Assembly (NCBI GenBank): GCA_012842545.1
Contig: DUSQ01000026.1
Coordinates: 1 to 25,417 of the forward strand
Direction of reading: 5' to 3'
Origin: Coprothermobacter sp.
GTDB lineage: Bacteria > Coprothermobacterota > Coprothermobacteria > Coprothermobacterales > Coprothermobacteraceae
Length of the DNA: 25,417 nt
Shown in pieces: positions 6,448-14,365 of the stretch. How positions within the stretch are numbered: the first letter of the stretch is position 1; every line of letters starts with the position of its first letter. The notes under the pieces were generated by a model. It made no database searches. It was given only the letters and a program-made list of their open reading frames with translations, and was not told where the DNA came from. Position numbers and translations under genes: made by a program.

Positions 6448-7827
6448 ATGGAAAAAAGAGAGGAAAAGGTGGCAAAGCGTAGCAAAAAATCTAACGAGAA
6501 GCCCGTAGTTTTGGTGGCTGATGATGAGCCATCCATAAGAGAACTGGTTCAAGCCGTGCTTTCCCAGCAGTCTCTGGAAGTAATAACGGCTGAAGATGGC
6601 GAAGAAGCGCTTAAGCTTGCAAGCAATCAAGATGTGGATTGTGCCGTAGTGGACCTTCGCATGCCAAAAGTGGACGGTTTGGCTGTTCTTGAGCAGCTTG
6701 TTGTGCAAAACATACCAGTCATCGTCATAACTGCCTATGGAACCTCCGATGTGACCATAGAAGCCATGCGCAGGGGTGCTTACGATTTCATAACCAAGCC
6801 TTTTGACATCGATGATTTGGCAGAAAAAGTTCGTAAAGCACTGGACTATTCCAAAACCACTGAAGTACTGCCCATAAAAGGGAGCAAGGAAACGTCATCA
6901 CTCATGGTGGGCATGTCTGCCGCCATGCAGGAAGTATACAAGCTCATCGGACGAGTGGCTTCTACTGATGTTACTGTGCTTATAACGGGAGAGTCGGGTA
7001 CTGGAAAGGAGTTGGTCAGTAGAGCGATTCACTACAACTCACCCCGAAACAAGGGGCCATTTGTGGTAGTGAACTGTGCTGCCATTCCTGAAGATCTATT
7101 AGAAAGTGAACTGTTTGGTTACGAAAGAGGGGCCTTTACCGGTGCTGATGAACGCAAAGTAGGAAAGTTTGAGCTGGCAAATCACGGCACCATTCTCCTT
7201 GATGAGATTGGTGACATGAGTCCCATGCTTCAGGCGAAAATCCTCCGTGTGCTACAGGAACACGTCATTGAGCATATCGGTGGGACCAGGTCCATACCCG
7301 TGGATGTCAGGATTTTAGCAGCTACCAACAAGGATCTTCTAAGCTTGGTGAAAAGCGGTAAGTTCAGGGAAGATCTTTATTTCAGGTTGAACGTGGTTCA
7401 AATACAGCTTCCTCCGCTTCGCGAACGAAAAGAAGACATACCGCTCTTGGCTGACCATTTCATCAAGAAATATGCTGCGGAGACGGGTAAGGAGGTAACA
7501 GGGGTTACTCCAGAAGTCATGGCAGCTTTGATGGCTTATGATTATCCCGGGAACGTTAGAGAGCTTGAAAACATCATAGCGCGAGCTGTGGCCCTTTGTT
7601 CTGGCAAAGTCCTCACTTTGGACTTGCTCCCTGCTCAGGTTATGGAGCCAAAGCCAGCCTTGAGGCCTTTAAGAGAGGTTCTACTGGAAGCGGAGAGGAG
7701 AGCTTTCAGACAGGCAGTAGCCATTGCTGGTTTAGACCCAAAGGCAGTAGCAGATTTGCTACAGGTTGACACGGAGTATGCGGAAAAGCGATTGAAGGAC
7801 TGGTTTTCAAATGTGGGCAGTAATTGA
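6448..7827 (+). CDS. NtrC-family sigma-54-dependent response regulator
   Basis: 459 residues. Receiver domain (~19-135) with acidic pair D25-D26, phospho-acceptor D69 in VVDLRMP, T95 and K117. The AAA+ domain (~152-395) has Walker A GESGTGKE (181-188), an intact GAFTGA loop (228-233) that contacts sigma-54, and Walker B ILLDEIGDM. The C-terminal Fis-like region (~412-455) is divergent but has a helix-turn-helix pattern. No histidine kinase gene is nearby. Start is uncertain: ATG 6448 has no ribosome binding site; GTG 6469 follows AGAGAGGA and may be the real start. The last 17 nt overlap the sugar transferase gene, so the two are coupled; a role in controlling envelope polysaccharide is a possible inference. 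Confidence 0.93.
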   Translation: MEKREEKVAKRSKKSNEKPVVLVADDEPSIRELVQAVLSQQSLEVITAEDGEEALKLASNQDVDCAVVDLRMPKVDGLAVLEQLVVQNIPVIVITAYGTSDVTIEAMRRGAYDFITKPFDIDDLAEKVRKALDYSKTTEVLPIKGSKETSSLMVGMSAAMQEVYKLIGRVASTDVTVLITGESGTGKELVSRAIHYNSPRNKGPFVVVNCAAIPEDLLESELFGYERGAFTGADERKVGKFELANHGTILLDEIGDMSPMLQAKILRVLQEHVIEHIGGTRSIPVDVRILAATNKDLLSLVKSGKFREDLYFRLNVVQIQLPPLRERKEDIPLLADHFIKKYAAETGKEVTGVTPEVMAALMAYDYPGNVRELENIIARAVALCSGKVLTLDLLPAQVMEPKPALRPLREVLLEAERRAFRQAVAIAGLDPKAVADLLQVDTEYAEKRLKDWFSNVGSN

Positions 7828-9016
7828 CCTATTGGTCTTCCTCTCTTCTTACGCCTTAGCCTCTCTGACCAAGTTTGGTTATCCCATACCTCCAGAGAAC
7901 TTGGAATCCATGTTAATAGTTCTACCTTGGTCAGCACTCATTTTCATGTTTCTCATGTATTACTTGGACGCCTATGCCACCTACACCAGGTCTTTTGAAG
8001 ACATCGGGTGGGCTACGGTGATCTCCATAGCAGGAGCCAGTCTTGCTTCATTGGTGCTGTCTTTCTGGCTAAGAGCTTTTGCTTTCCCAAGAAGTGTGGT
8101 ACTTTACGCGCTTCTGTATCAAATACTGTTGTTTTTTGTTGTTACCTGGATAAAGGTACGGTTCATATCGGAGGAACCCTTTTCCAGTGTTTTTGCTCGG
8201 GGGATTGATGCCGGAACCGCGTCGGTGCTTTCTTCCCACATGGCAGAGTCCATTGATCAAGCAGATGCCATTGTCATCGCTGGTGTGGACCTCGTAGAAG
8301 AACTGAAAAGGGGTATTGAACACGGAAAACCAGTCATAATCGACCCCACTGTGGAGCAGATGGCTCTTCTTAATGGGCTCATGGTATCTTTCGATGATCA
8401 TCCTTTTATCCTTATTCACTCGTGGGTATTTGATCGGGTACAGGTGTTTTTAAAAAGGGTTGTGGACATCATCGTCGGACTTTTGGGCAGTACCATAACA
8501 CTGGTGCTGTTACCTTTCATTGCCTTGGCCATTATCATTGATAGCCCTGGCCCTATTTTCTACACTCAAAAGCGTCTGGGCAAGGGTGGGAGACCCTTTA
8601 AGGTGATAAAGTTCAGGACCATGATACCCGATGCTGAAAAACATACAGGTCCTGTGCTAGCCAGTGAAGATGATCCCAGAATCACACGGGTGGGGAAGTT
8701 CTTGAGGAAGACGCGTTTGGATGAGCTTCCTCAGTTCTTCAATGTACTTGTTGGAGACATGTCAGTGGTAGGTCCGCGGCCCGAGAGGCCGGAGTTCTAT
8801 GAAAAAGCTCTGGACGAGGTAGAGGATTTCCGGTTGCGTCTCATTGTGAAGCCCGGACTCACAGGGTATGCACAGGTGTATGCCAGTTACAGCGTTGACT
8901 TTAAGCACAAGTTTTTCTTTGACCTTTTTTACATAACCAGCCCCAATGTCCTTTCCACCGACATTAAAATACTATTGCTTACTATTAAGTCCGTGCTTAA
9001 ACGGGAAGGCACTTAA
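7811..9016 (+). CDS. Polyprenyl-phosphate sugar-1-phosphate transferase (WbaP/EpsL class)
   Basis: 401 residues. Transfers a sugar-1-phosphate from a nucleotide sugar to undecaprenyl phosphate, starting a cell-surface polysaccharide. The N-terminal part (~1-120) has four hydrophobic segments, then a small cytosolic region (~125-205), then the bacterial sugar transferase domain (~212-401): KRVVDI (215-220), a membrane re-entrant helix, SPGPIFYTQKRLGKGG, IKFRTM, RKTRLDELPQ (299-308), GPRPERPEF (321-329) and KPGLTGYAQV. The arrangement is that of WbaP/WcaJ-type polyisoprenyl-phosphate hexose-1-phosphate transferases. Oddly it is the only glycan gene seen here, overlapping a sigma-54 activator by 17 nt. 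The sugar specificity is not visible. Confidence 0.92.
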   Translation: MWAVIDLLVFLSSYALASLTKFGYPIPPENLESMLIVLPWSALIFMFLMYYLDAYATYTRSFEDIGWATVISIAGASLASLVLSFWLRAFAFPRSVVLYALLYQILLFFVVTWIKVRFISEEPFSSVFARGIDAGTASVLSSHMAESIDQADAIVIAGVDLVEELKRGIEHGKPVIIDPTVEQMALLNGLMVSFDDHPFILIHSWVFDRVQVFLKRVVDIIVGLLGSTITLVLLPFIALAIIIDSPGPIFYTQKRLGKGGRPFKVIKFRTMIPDAEKHTGPVLASEDDPRITRVGKFLRKTRLDELPQFFNVLVGDMSVVGPRPERPEFYEKALDEVEDFRLRLIVKPGLTGYAQVYASYSVDFKHKFFFDLFYITSPNVLSTDIKILLLTIKSVLKREGT

Positions 9017-9067
9017 TTGACGGTTTTTGCGCTTTCACTTTGAAAAGTGGCAGTTCCCTAAACAAAA

Positions 9068-9093
9068 AAGGGACCCCACATTTGGGATCCCTT
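9068..9093 (-). terminator. Intrinsic terminator of the HU gene
   Basis: AAGGGA (9068-9073) pairs with TCCCTT (9088-9093), with one mismatch and then CCC/GGG inside and a short loop. On the minus strand the stem is followed by a T-run (complement of the A-rich stretch 9061-9069), so it terminates the HU transcript. On the plus strand a looser T-rich stretch follows, so it may also help end the sugar transferase transcript. Confidence 0.8.
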
Positions 9094-9115
9094 ACTGGTT
9101 TTCTGTCTCGTCTTT

Positions 9116-9379
9116 TTAGTCGCGAAGTTCTTTTCCGGGTTTGAATACCACGGTCTTCTTCGCTGGGATGTCGATGGGTTCACGGGTCTTTGGATTGACA
9201 CCTTTCCTGGCTTTTCTCTCGCGCAGCATGAACTTACCAAAGCCCACTAAAACCACTGGTTCACCACTTTTTACAGTTTCCGTGACCACATCCATGAAAG
9301 CATTCAAAAACAGCTCTGCATCTTTCTTCTTCATTCCTGTCCTCTCTGCCAAGGCATCTACCAATTCTGGTTTTGTCAT
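9116..9379 (-). CDS. HU/IHF-family DNA-binding protein
   Basis: 87 residues beginning MTKPELVDALAERTG, the usual HU start. Features: dimerisation helices, FLNAFMDVV, VVLVGFGKF, and the DNA-binding arm RKGVNPKTREPIDIP containing the intercalating proline in N-P-K-T, ending VVFKPGKELRD. Nucleoid-associated; bends and compacts DNA. The ATG at 9379 is preceded by a strong AGGAGGTGG ribosome binding site. The gene stands alone with its own promoter and terminator, as expected for the single abundant HU of a small genome. Confidence 0.96.
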   Translation of the reverse strand: MTKPELVDALAERTGMKKKDAELFLNAFMDVVTETVKSGEPVVLVGFGKFMLRERKARKGVNPKTREPIDIPAKKTVVFKPGKELRD

Positions 9380-9431
9380 CTTTGTCCACCTCCTGGTTTT
9401 TAGAGGGTTATGCACTGCACCCTCCGAACGT

Positions 9432-9461
9432 ATTATATACCACATTTTCCCATATAGTCAA
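9432..9461 (-). promoter_or_regulatory. Sigma-70-type promoter of the HU gene
   Basis: On the minus strand, -35 TTGACT (9461-9456) and -10 TATAAT (9437-9432) are separated by 18 bp. The predicted transcript starts about 45 nt before the HU ATG and carries the AGGAGGTGG ribosome binding site. This is the best-matched promoter on the minus strand in the window. Confidence 0.8.
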
Positions 9462-9531
9462 TAGGTTTGGTATTAACAGCGATATGAGTGGGCTATGGAT
9501 AACCACAGTGTGTACAGGCTTTATGGCAGTA

Positions 9532-10500
9532 TCAGTTAGAATCCTCGTCCAACACAAATATGGATGCGTCTAAAGGTTCGCTGTAGTGAGACCATTTTAG
9601 GCCTTTAGCCTTGGTCTCACGGTAAATCTTTTGGGCGTGGTCTAAATATGCATCGGTACGATCTGCCATGGCAACCAGTAAAGCTTCCAAAGTTTTAGGC
9701 TTAACTGGAGATCCCCATTCTTTTTCCCCATGGTGACTCAGTACGATATGGAGGAGTGCTTGTTTTAGAGAATCTTCTAAACCCAGATCATCCATGAATT
9801 TAGCCAGCATCAGTGAACCGTGGACCACATGTCCCAGCAGTTTGCCGTTATCAGTGTAATCGCCACCTGGTATACTCATTTCTTCTACTTTGCCAATGTC
9901 ATGTAAAAGTGCCCCTGTAACAGCCAGGTCTCTGTTTACGTCAGGATAGAACCTTGAAAGATCACTAACAATTTCTGCTACGTGAACAGAGTGTTCCAAA
10001 AGTCCTCCAATGCGTGCGTGGTGAATGCTCTTGGCTGCCGGTTTCTTTATGAATTCGTCCCAAAGTTTTTCATACAGCACGTACTCCAGTAGCAGTTTCA
10101 TTTCAGTGTTTTCGATGCTGTCTACCATGTTTCTTAGATCTGCCTTAAGCTGTTCTAAATCTTCCACGCTGGGATAAAGCAATGCCAACGTTCGCTCGTC
10201 AATTGAAGACAGATCCACTTGTTCCATGTGAGACACATACATGGTTACTTCAGAGTTAAACTCTCCAATGTTACCCGTGCAGCAAACTAGTTGGCCGTTT
10301 TCAATGTTTATCAATCCATTGTCATTAAGCTCCAAGAAGCCTCTAATGCTTCCTTTGGCATCAGAAAGGATCAAGTTAGCATAGTGAGTCCCATCCTTCT
10401 TTTTTGAACCGTAAGTTTTCTGCTGTAGCACAAAAAGTTCGGTGACGTTTGTCATACCCGGTTTAAGTTCAATGGAAAAGAACCTTTTCACGTATTCCAT
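9532..10500 (-). CDS. YhaM-type 3'-5' exoribonuclease (OB-fold plus HD domain)
   Basis: 322 residues. The N-terminal OB-fold nucleic-acid-binding domain (~10-95) is followed by a linker and an HD phosphohydrolase domain (~155-300). Metal ligands visible: H170 in GLLEHSVHVAEIV, H200-D201 in GALLHDIGK, H224/H227 in GHVVHG, H256-H257 in LSHHGEKEWGSP, and D280 in MADRTDA. This order matches YhaM/CbfI of Firmicutes, which trims short single-stranded RNA or DNA from the 3' end. It is the last gene of an operon with udk and the aldolase-like gene; the gap upstream is 4 nt. The gene symbol is left out as the orthology is only by domain pattern. Confidence 0.85.
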   Translation of the reverse strand: MEYVKRFFSIELKPGMTNVTELFVLQQKTYGSKKKDGTHYANLILSDAKGSIRGFLELNDNGLINIENGQLVCCTGNIGEFNSEVTMYVSHMEQVDLSSIDERTLALLYPSVEDLEQLKADLRNMVDSIENTEMKLLLEYVLYEKLWDEFIKKPAAKSIHHARIGGLLEHSVHVAEIVSDLSRFYPDVNRDLAVTGALLHDIGKVEEMSIPGGDYTDNGKLLGHVVHGSLMLAKFMDDLGLEDSLKQALLHIVLSHHGEKEWGSPVKPKTLEALLVAMADRTDAYLDHAQKIYRETKAKGLKWSHYSEPLDASIFVLDEDSN

Positions 10501-10504
10501 ATGC

Positions 10505-11059
10505 TTAGTGCCCTATGACGCTTTTGAACGTGATGCGCTCGGCCAGCTCTTCCAGCTGCTGCAAGCGAAAGAATACTTCCCACAAACTCTCCCCAGCTAA
10601 AAGCAGTCCAAAGTCGGCTGTAACTAAAGCTACACCCACATCAAATATGTCTTTTATTTGTTCCACGAGTTGCTTTCTGTCCAGAGGTGGTGCAGCGATG
10701 ATTTGTAAGTCCTGAAACAGCATGCCTGGTTCAACGTTTTCTGCCATGGGCACCCGACCCAGAGCCAAATTCACTAAACTCATTGGATAGGAATGAATCA
10801 GCGCCTTCACGTTCTCCCAGTGTCTGTAAATATCCAAGTGGATCAAAATTTCCTCATCTGGATTTCCTCTCAAAACTTCACCGCTGGGTTCAATTTCAAC
10901 CAGATCTTCTTCAGTAACAAATGGATCTCTTTTACCTACAATTGCCAGTATGTTGCCGTTTTCCAGTTTTATGGATATGGTGGTATGGCCGTCACTCGCC
11001 AACATGCTCGTGTTAATGGCGCGCACAGCCGCCAACAGCTCTTCTTCCATCTTGTTCAT
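10505..11059 (-). CDS. Class II aldolase/adducin-like protein with altered metal site
   Basis: 184 residues with the class II aldolase (FucA/AraD) layout: an N-terminal strand pair (TTISIKLENGNILAI), the PDEEILIHLDIYRHWENVKALIHSYP core (residues ~67-92), and a C-terminal LVTADFGLLLAGESLWEVFF. In active members the core reads SSE...H-x-H-P and the C-terminal motif is N-H-G. Here E69/E70 and H89 remain, but the second His is Y91 and the third is F150, so two of three zinc ligands are missing. It may be non-catalytic or use another chemistry. It overlaps the uridine kinase stop by 4 nt, has GGAGGAAGGAG upstream of the ATG, and lies 4 nt before the YhaM-like gene. Confidence 0.65.
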   Translation of the reverse strand: MNKMEEELLAAVRAINTSMLASDGHTTISIKLENGNILAIVGKRDPFVTEEDLVEIEPSGEVLRGNPDEEILIHLDIYRHWENVKALIHSYPMSLVNLALGRVPMAENVEPGMLFQDLQIIAAPPLDRKQLVEQIKDIFDVGVALVTADFGLLLAGESLWEVFFRLQQLEELAERITFKSVIGH

Positions 11060-11745
11060 ATGTCTCCTTCCTCCCCCGAAACAGAGGAATCATTATCATG
11101 TTCGTTGTTTTCAGTATCATAGAGCTCTTGCAGTAGCACTTGTATTTTTGCCTTGATAATGTCCATGGCTACCATGTTCTTTCCGCCTTCTGGAACGATA
11201 ATATCAGCGAAACGTTTGGTGGGTTCCACAAACTGTATGTGCATGGGACGTACTGTTTCTAAATACTGTTTAATAACGGAATCCAGGGTACGACCTCTTT
11301 TTTCCACGTCGCGCTTCAACCTTCGTAGTATTCTCACGTCAGCATCAGTGTCCACATAAATCTTTATGTCAAACAAGTTTCTGATGCGCTCATCGTAAAA
11401 CAGCAAGATGCCTTCTACGATGATTACTGGTCTGGGGAACAAGATCTCGTATTTACCAGTTCTGCCATAAAGTTCAAAAGAGTACTCAGGTACTCTTATG
11501 GGTTTTCCCTGTATGAGCATCTGCAAATGTTCATACAGCAAATCGAAGTCAAAGGCATTTGGGTGATCATAATTCAACTTACGACGTTCTTCCAGGCTCA
11601 GGTCAGGGAAATCCCTGTAGTAGGAGTCCATGCTAAGCATGGTCACTTGGTCCTTAGGGACAATATCGTGTAAGGTCTTTGCTACTGTGGTCTTACCTGA
11701 ACCTGTTCCGCCAGCTATACCAAGGAGAAGGTACTTTTTTCGCAC
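11056..11745 (-). CDS. udk: Uridine kinase family protein
   Basis: 229 residues. Phosphorylates uridine or cytidine in pyrimidine salvage. P-loop GGTGSGKTT (12-20), the nucleoside-binding MLSMDSYYRD, NYDHPNAFDFDLL, PVIIVEGILLFYDERIR with the Walker-B-like E-G-I-L, and VDTDADVRILRRLKRDVEKRGR lid region are all present. It ends in an acidic tail (TENNEHDNDSSVSGEEGDI). The start is GTG at 11745, with no ribosome binding site but an extended -10 (TGTTATAAT) ending 6 nt upstream, predicting a leaderless transcript. It heads the operon with the aldolase-like and YhaM-like genes. Confidence 0.93.
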   Translation of the reverse strand: MRKKYLLLGIAGGTGSGKTTVAKTLHDIVPKDQVTMLSMDSYYRDFPDLSLEERRKLNYDHPNAFDFDLLYEHLQMLIQGKPIRVPEYSFELYGRTGKYEILFPRPVIIVEGILLFYDERIRNLFDIKIYVDTDADVRILRRLKRDVEKRGRTLDSVIKQYLETVRPMHIQFVEPTKRFADIIVPEGGKNMVAMDIIKAKIQVLLQELYDTENNEHDNDSSVSGEEGDI

Positions 11746-11751
11746 AAGAGA

Positions 11752-11760
11752 ATTATAACA
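11752..11760 (-). promoter_or_regulatory. Extended -10 of udk; predicts leaderless mRNA
   Basis: Minus-strand TGTTATAAT includes TATAAT (11757-11752) with the TGn extension. Only 6 nt separate it from the GTG start of udk, so the transcript should begin at or next to the start codon. The -35 region is poor. No Shine-Dalgarno sequence is seen before the GTG. Confidence 0.6.
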
Positions 11761-11776
11761 AACTCTGTTGGCATCG

Positions 11777-11805
11777 TTGACTTGAATGGAATGTTAAACT
11801 ATATT
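11777..11805 (+). promoter_or_regulatory. Sigma-70-type promoter of the M18 aminopeptidase gene
   Basis: -35 TTGACT (11777-11782), 17-bp spacer, -10 TATATT (11800-11805). The predicted start of transcription is around 11812, leaving a leader of about 20 nt that carries GAAGGAGG. It is back to back with the udk promoter. Confidence 0.75.
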
Positions 11806-11831
11806 TGTTTGTAAATGAAGGAGGCGCATGT

Positions 11832-13238
11832 GTGGTGAATTTTGAAGAGCTCATGATTAACTGGAAAAACGGCCATTTGAAAGTTGACGAAGCCACGCTC
11901 TCAGAGATTGAATCCTTCGCCAAGGATTACATGAGGTTTATGACTGTGGCAAAGACTGAACGCGAAACTGTTACTCAGGCCATAAAGGAAGCCAGAGAAA
12001 AGGGTTTTCGTAACTTGGAAGAACTGGAAGGACCCTGGACAGCAGGGGAGAAGGTCTATTTTGAAAACCGCAAAAAGAGTGTGGTTTTTGCTGTTTTAGG
12101 TGAAAAGCCCGCTACCGAGGGAGTCAACATCGTAGTAGCACACGTGGACGCACCTAGGTTGGATCTCAAGCCCAGACCTCTAAAGGAAGATGAGCAAATT
12201 GCCATTTTAGAGACTCACTACTATGGTGGTATAAAGAACTTCCATTGGGTTTCTACTCCTTTGGCTTTGCATGGTGTGGTAGTGAAGACCGACGGTACTG
12301 TTGTGGAGATTTCCGTGGGAGATAAGGACGAGGATCCAGTTTTGATAATTCCAGACATTCTCCCTCACTTAGGCAGAAAGGTTCAGATGTCCAAGACCAT
12401 GGATGAAGCCATTCCAGGTGAGTCATTGGATGTGGTAGTGGGTTCCGTTCCGCTGAAGGACGAAGAAAAAGAGCCTGTGAAGAAATTCATATTGAAGCTT
12501 CTCAATGATAACTACGGCATTACTGAAGCCGATTTGCTGTCAGCCGAGTTAGAAGTTGTACCTGCGCTGAAGCCCAGAGAAGTGGGTCTTGACAGGGCAC
12601 TCATCGGAGCCTATGCTCAAGACGACCGGGTGTGCGGGTACACGGCACTGCGTGCTTTATTGGATCTAACTGAGGTGCCCGAGAAGACTGCCGTAGTCAT
12701 ACTGGCTGATAAAGAAGAAGTGGGTTCCATGGGCAATACGGGCATGAGGTCTGCATTCATCGACAATTTCCTTTCCAAACTAATTGCACTGTCCAAGCCT
12801 TCTTTTAGTCCTTTGGATCTTTACGAGGCATGGAACCGTACAAAGGTGCTATCAGCTGACGTTACTGCTGCCGTTGATCCCATCTGGAAGAGCGTTCACG
12901 AGATGCAGAACGCTGCGAGAATGCACTACGGCCCAGTGCTCACGAAGTACACAGGAAGCAGGGGCAAAGGTGGAGCCAATGATGCGCATGCAGAGTTCCT
13001 TGCACAAGTACGAGACGCTTTCGATAAAGAAGGAGTCATATGGCAAATGGCTGAACTTGGCAAGGTTGATGAGGGTGGAGGCGGTACGGTGGCTCTATTC
13101 ATGGCTGACAGAGGAGCTGACGTCGTGGACATCGGAGTAGCACTGTGGGGCATGCACTCCCTGTTTGAAGTTTCTAGTAAACTGGACGTCTACTACGCCT
13201 ACAAAGCGGATCAAGCGTTCTTTAAGCACCTGAAATAG
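11832..13238 (+). CDS. M18-family metalloaminopeptidase
   Basis: About 468 residues. Removes N-terminal amino acids from peptides (aspartyl/general aminopeptidase type), using two zinc or cobalt ions. Ligand motifs of family M18 are visible: VVAHVDAPRLDLKPRPL (first His-Asp), the GAYAQDDRV (bridging Asp), ILADKEEVGSMG (catalytic Glu pair), SADVTAAVDP and WGMHSLFEV (last His). A reading from TTG 11805 overlaps the -10 box, so the start was placed at GTG 11832, 7 nt after GGAGG; GTG 11835 is also possible. Fits a proteolytic, peptide-fermenting lifestyle. It stands alone between a promoter and a strong hairpin terminator. Confidence 0.93.
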   Translation: MVNFEELMINWKNGHLKVDEATLSEIESFAKDYMRFMTVAKTERETVTQAIKEAREKGFRNLEELEGPWTAGEKVYFENRKKSVVFAVLGEKPATEGVNIVVAHVDAPRLDLKPRPLKEDEQIAILETHYYGGIKNFHWVSTPLALHGVVVKTDGTVVEISVGDKDEDPVLIIPDILPHLGRKVQMSKTMDEAIPGESLDVVVGSVPLKDEEKEPVKKFILKLLNDNYGITEADLLSAELEVVPALKPREVGLDRALIGAYAQDDRVCGYTALRALLDLTEVPEKTAVVILADKEEVGSMGNTGMRSAFIDNFLSKLIALSKPSFSPLDLYEAWNRTKVLSADVTAAVDPIWKSVHEMQNAARMHYGPVLTKYTGSRGKGGANDAHAEFLAQVRDAFDKEGVIWQMAELGKVDEGGGGTVALFMADRGADVVDIGVALWGMHSLFEVSSKLDVYYAYKADQAFFKHLK

Positions 13239-13270
13239 GGCTTCTGATCGGGGAAGTTTTTCGCAAAACC

Positions 13271-13317
13271 AAATAATGAAGGAGGGGACCTTTGTGAGGT
13301 CCCCTCCTTCATTATTT
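13271..13317. terminator. Perfect 20-bp hairpin, probably a bidirectional terminator
   Basis: The left arm 13271-13290 and right arm 13298-13317 are exact reverse complements over 20 bp, with loop TTTGTGA. The core is GGAGGGGACC/GGTCCCCTCC and the ends are AAATAATG/CATTATTT, so both strands finish in an A/T-rich stretch. It lies between the convergent M18 aminopeptidase and MarR genes and can end both transcripts. The T-tract is interrupted, so the fit to a classic intrinsic terminator is good but not perfect. Confidence 0.8.
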
Positions 13318-13357
13318 ACTTACCAGTCTATTTAACTCTGCATAAGTCTTTGTACTC

Positions 13358-13795
13358 CTAAAACTCAAAGGCTTTTCTAAGAGTTTCCACGGCTTTTGCA
13401 ATTTCTTCTCTTTCTTTATTTGGGAATCTTTCTAAGTGATGCTCTAACGTGCATAGAAATTGCTCTTTGGTTTCTTTCAGTAGACGCTTGCCTTCATCAG
13501 TTATTTCCACCAAAACCAAACGTCTGTCTCTTTCTTCGTCTCTGAACCTTCTTACTAAGCCTTTTTCAACCAGTTTGTCCATGTGAGGGGTTAAACCGCC
13601 CATGGTCACCACCAAAGCATCTGATAAGTCTGACATCTTACAGGGGCCAATTTTGTCGAGTTCGTTGAGTATTTTCAGCTCACTTAACCCCAGTTGGAGT
13701 TCCTGGTCCTGCATAGAAGCATAAAACAGTTTTTTGAACCTTCTCGGCAACTGGATATAAAGGTCAAACAAATATTCAGGTAATTTATCCATCAT
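13358..13795 (-). CDS. MarR-family transcriptional regulator
   Basis: 145 residues. Dimeric winged-helix repressor/activator: recognition region LSDALVVTMGGLTPHMDKL, then KGLVRRFRDEERDRRLVLVEITDEGKRLL, the usual D-x-R-D-R-R wing. The single Cys near SM in the dimer part is not in a clear redox position. The start is ATG 13795 or the adjacent ATG 13792; no ribosome binding site is seen, and TATAAT ends 8 nt upstream, so the mRNA is probably leaderless. It lies directly after a same-strand nitroreductase gene with a 43-base gap and may regulate it and the divergent DsrE-nitroreductase pair. Confidence 0.93.
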   Translation of the reverse strand: MMDKLPEYLFDLYIQLPRRFKKLFYASMQDQELQLGLSELKILNELDKIGPCKMSDLSDALVVTMGGLTPHMDKLVEKGLVRRFRDEERDRRLVLVEITDEGKRLLKETKEQFLCTLEHHLERFPNKEREEIAKAVETLRKAFEF

Positions 13796-13803
13796 ACATA
13801 CTT

Positions 13804-13809
13804 ATTATA
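13804..13809 (-). promoter_or_regulatory. -10 hexamer of marR; predicts leaderless mRNA
   Basis: Minus-strand TATAAT (13809-13804) lies 8 nt before the ATG at 13795. With the usual 6-8 nt from -10 to the start of transcription, the leader would be 0-2 nt. No good -35 or Shine-Dalgarno sequence is visible. Confidence 0.5.
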
Positions 13810-13838
13810 TGGTCTTAAGCTGCCAAAAGGACCTCTTT

Positions 13839-14357
13839 TCAGAGAATGATTACGCTTTCGTCAAAAGATTTACGAGCAGGCGGTGGTGGTACTTCAGAGG
13901 GATACCCTAAAGGCACCACAGCCACGGGCAAGTACTGTTTTGGAATATTCAAGGCCTTCTGAAGCTTGTGTTCATCGAAGTTTCCCACCCAGCAAGTGCC
14001 CACACCTTCAGACCAAGCTGCCAGCAACATGTTTTCCACAGCAGCGCTCACATCACAGATGCCGTAAAGAGTTGTTCCACGTTTTCCATAAAAACTTCGC
14101 ATGGTCTCAACGTCAGTACAGGCGACAATTACAGCTGGTGCTTGCTCCACGTGTTCTTGGTCAAAGCAAGCAGAAGCAACCGCTTTCTTCATCTGAGGAT
14201 TTAGAACTAAGTAAAACATTCGTGCCTGTACGTTGCCAGCAGAGGGTGCCCACAGTGCTGCTTCTACGATTCGTTTCAGCACCGCTTCATCCACGGGATC
14301 CGGTTTGAAGTTTCTTACGCTCCTACGCTGTTTGATTAGTTCATAAATGTTCTCCAT
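13839..14357 (-). CDS. Nitroreductase-family FMN oxidoreductase (first of two)
   Basis: 172 residues from MENIYELIKQRRSVRNF, the standard nitroreductase opening with R-R-S-x-R for FMN phosphate. Further motifs: ALWAPSAGNVQ (A-P-S-x-x-N-x-Q), AAVENMLLAAWSEGVGTCWVG and VPLGYPSE. The protein is short, like the small one-domain members. A reading from ATG 14387 is longer but lacks a ribosome binding site; ATG 14357 is preferred because the family starts there and an extended -10 (TGATAGAAT) ends 8 nt before it. The substrate is unknown; members reduce nitro compounds, quinones or flavins with NAD(P)H. It is divergent from the DsrE gene and upstream of marR on the same strand. Confidence 0.92.
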   Translation of the reverse strand: MENIYELIKQRRSVRNFKPDPVDEAVLKRIVEAALWAPSAGNVQARMFYLVLNPQMKKAVASACFDQEHVEQAPAVIVACTDVETMRSFYGKRGTTLYGICDVSAAVENMLLAAWSEGVGTCWVGNFDEHKLQKALNIPKQYLPVAVVPLGYPSEVPPPPARKSFDESVIIL

Positions 14358-14365
14358 ATAAATGA

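Noticed and set aside
13883..14308. 141-residue open frame on the plus strand
   Set aside because: Antisense to the nitroreductase gene, low-complexity translation with no known domain; the nitroreductase frame explains the sequence.
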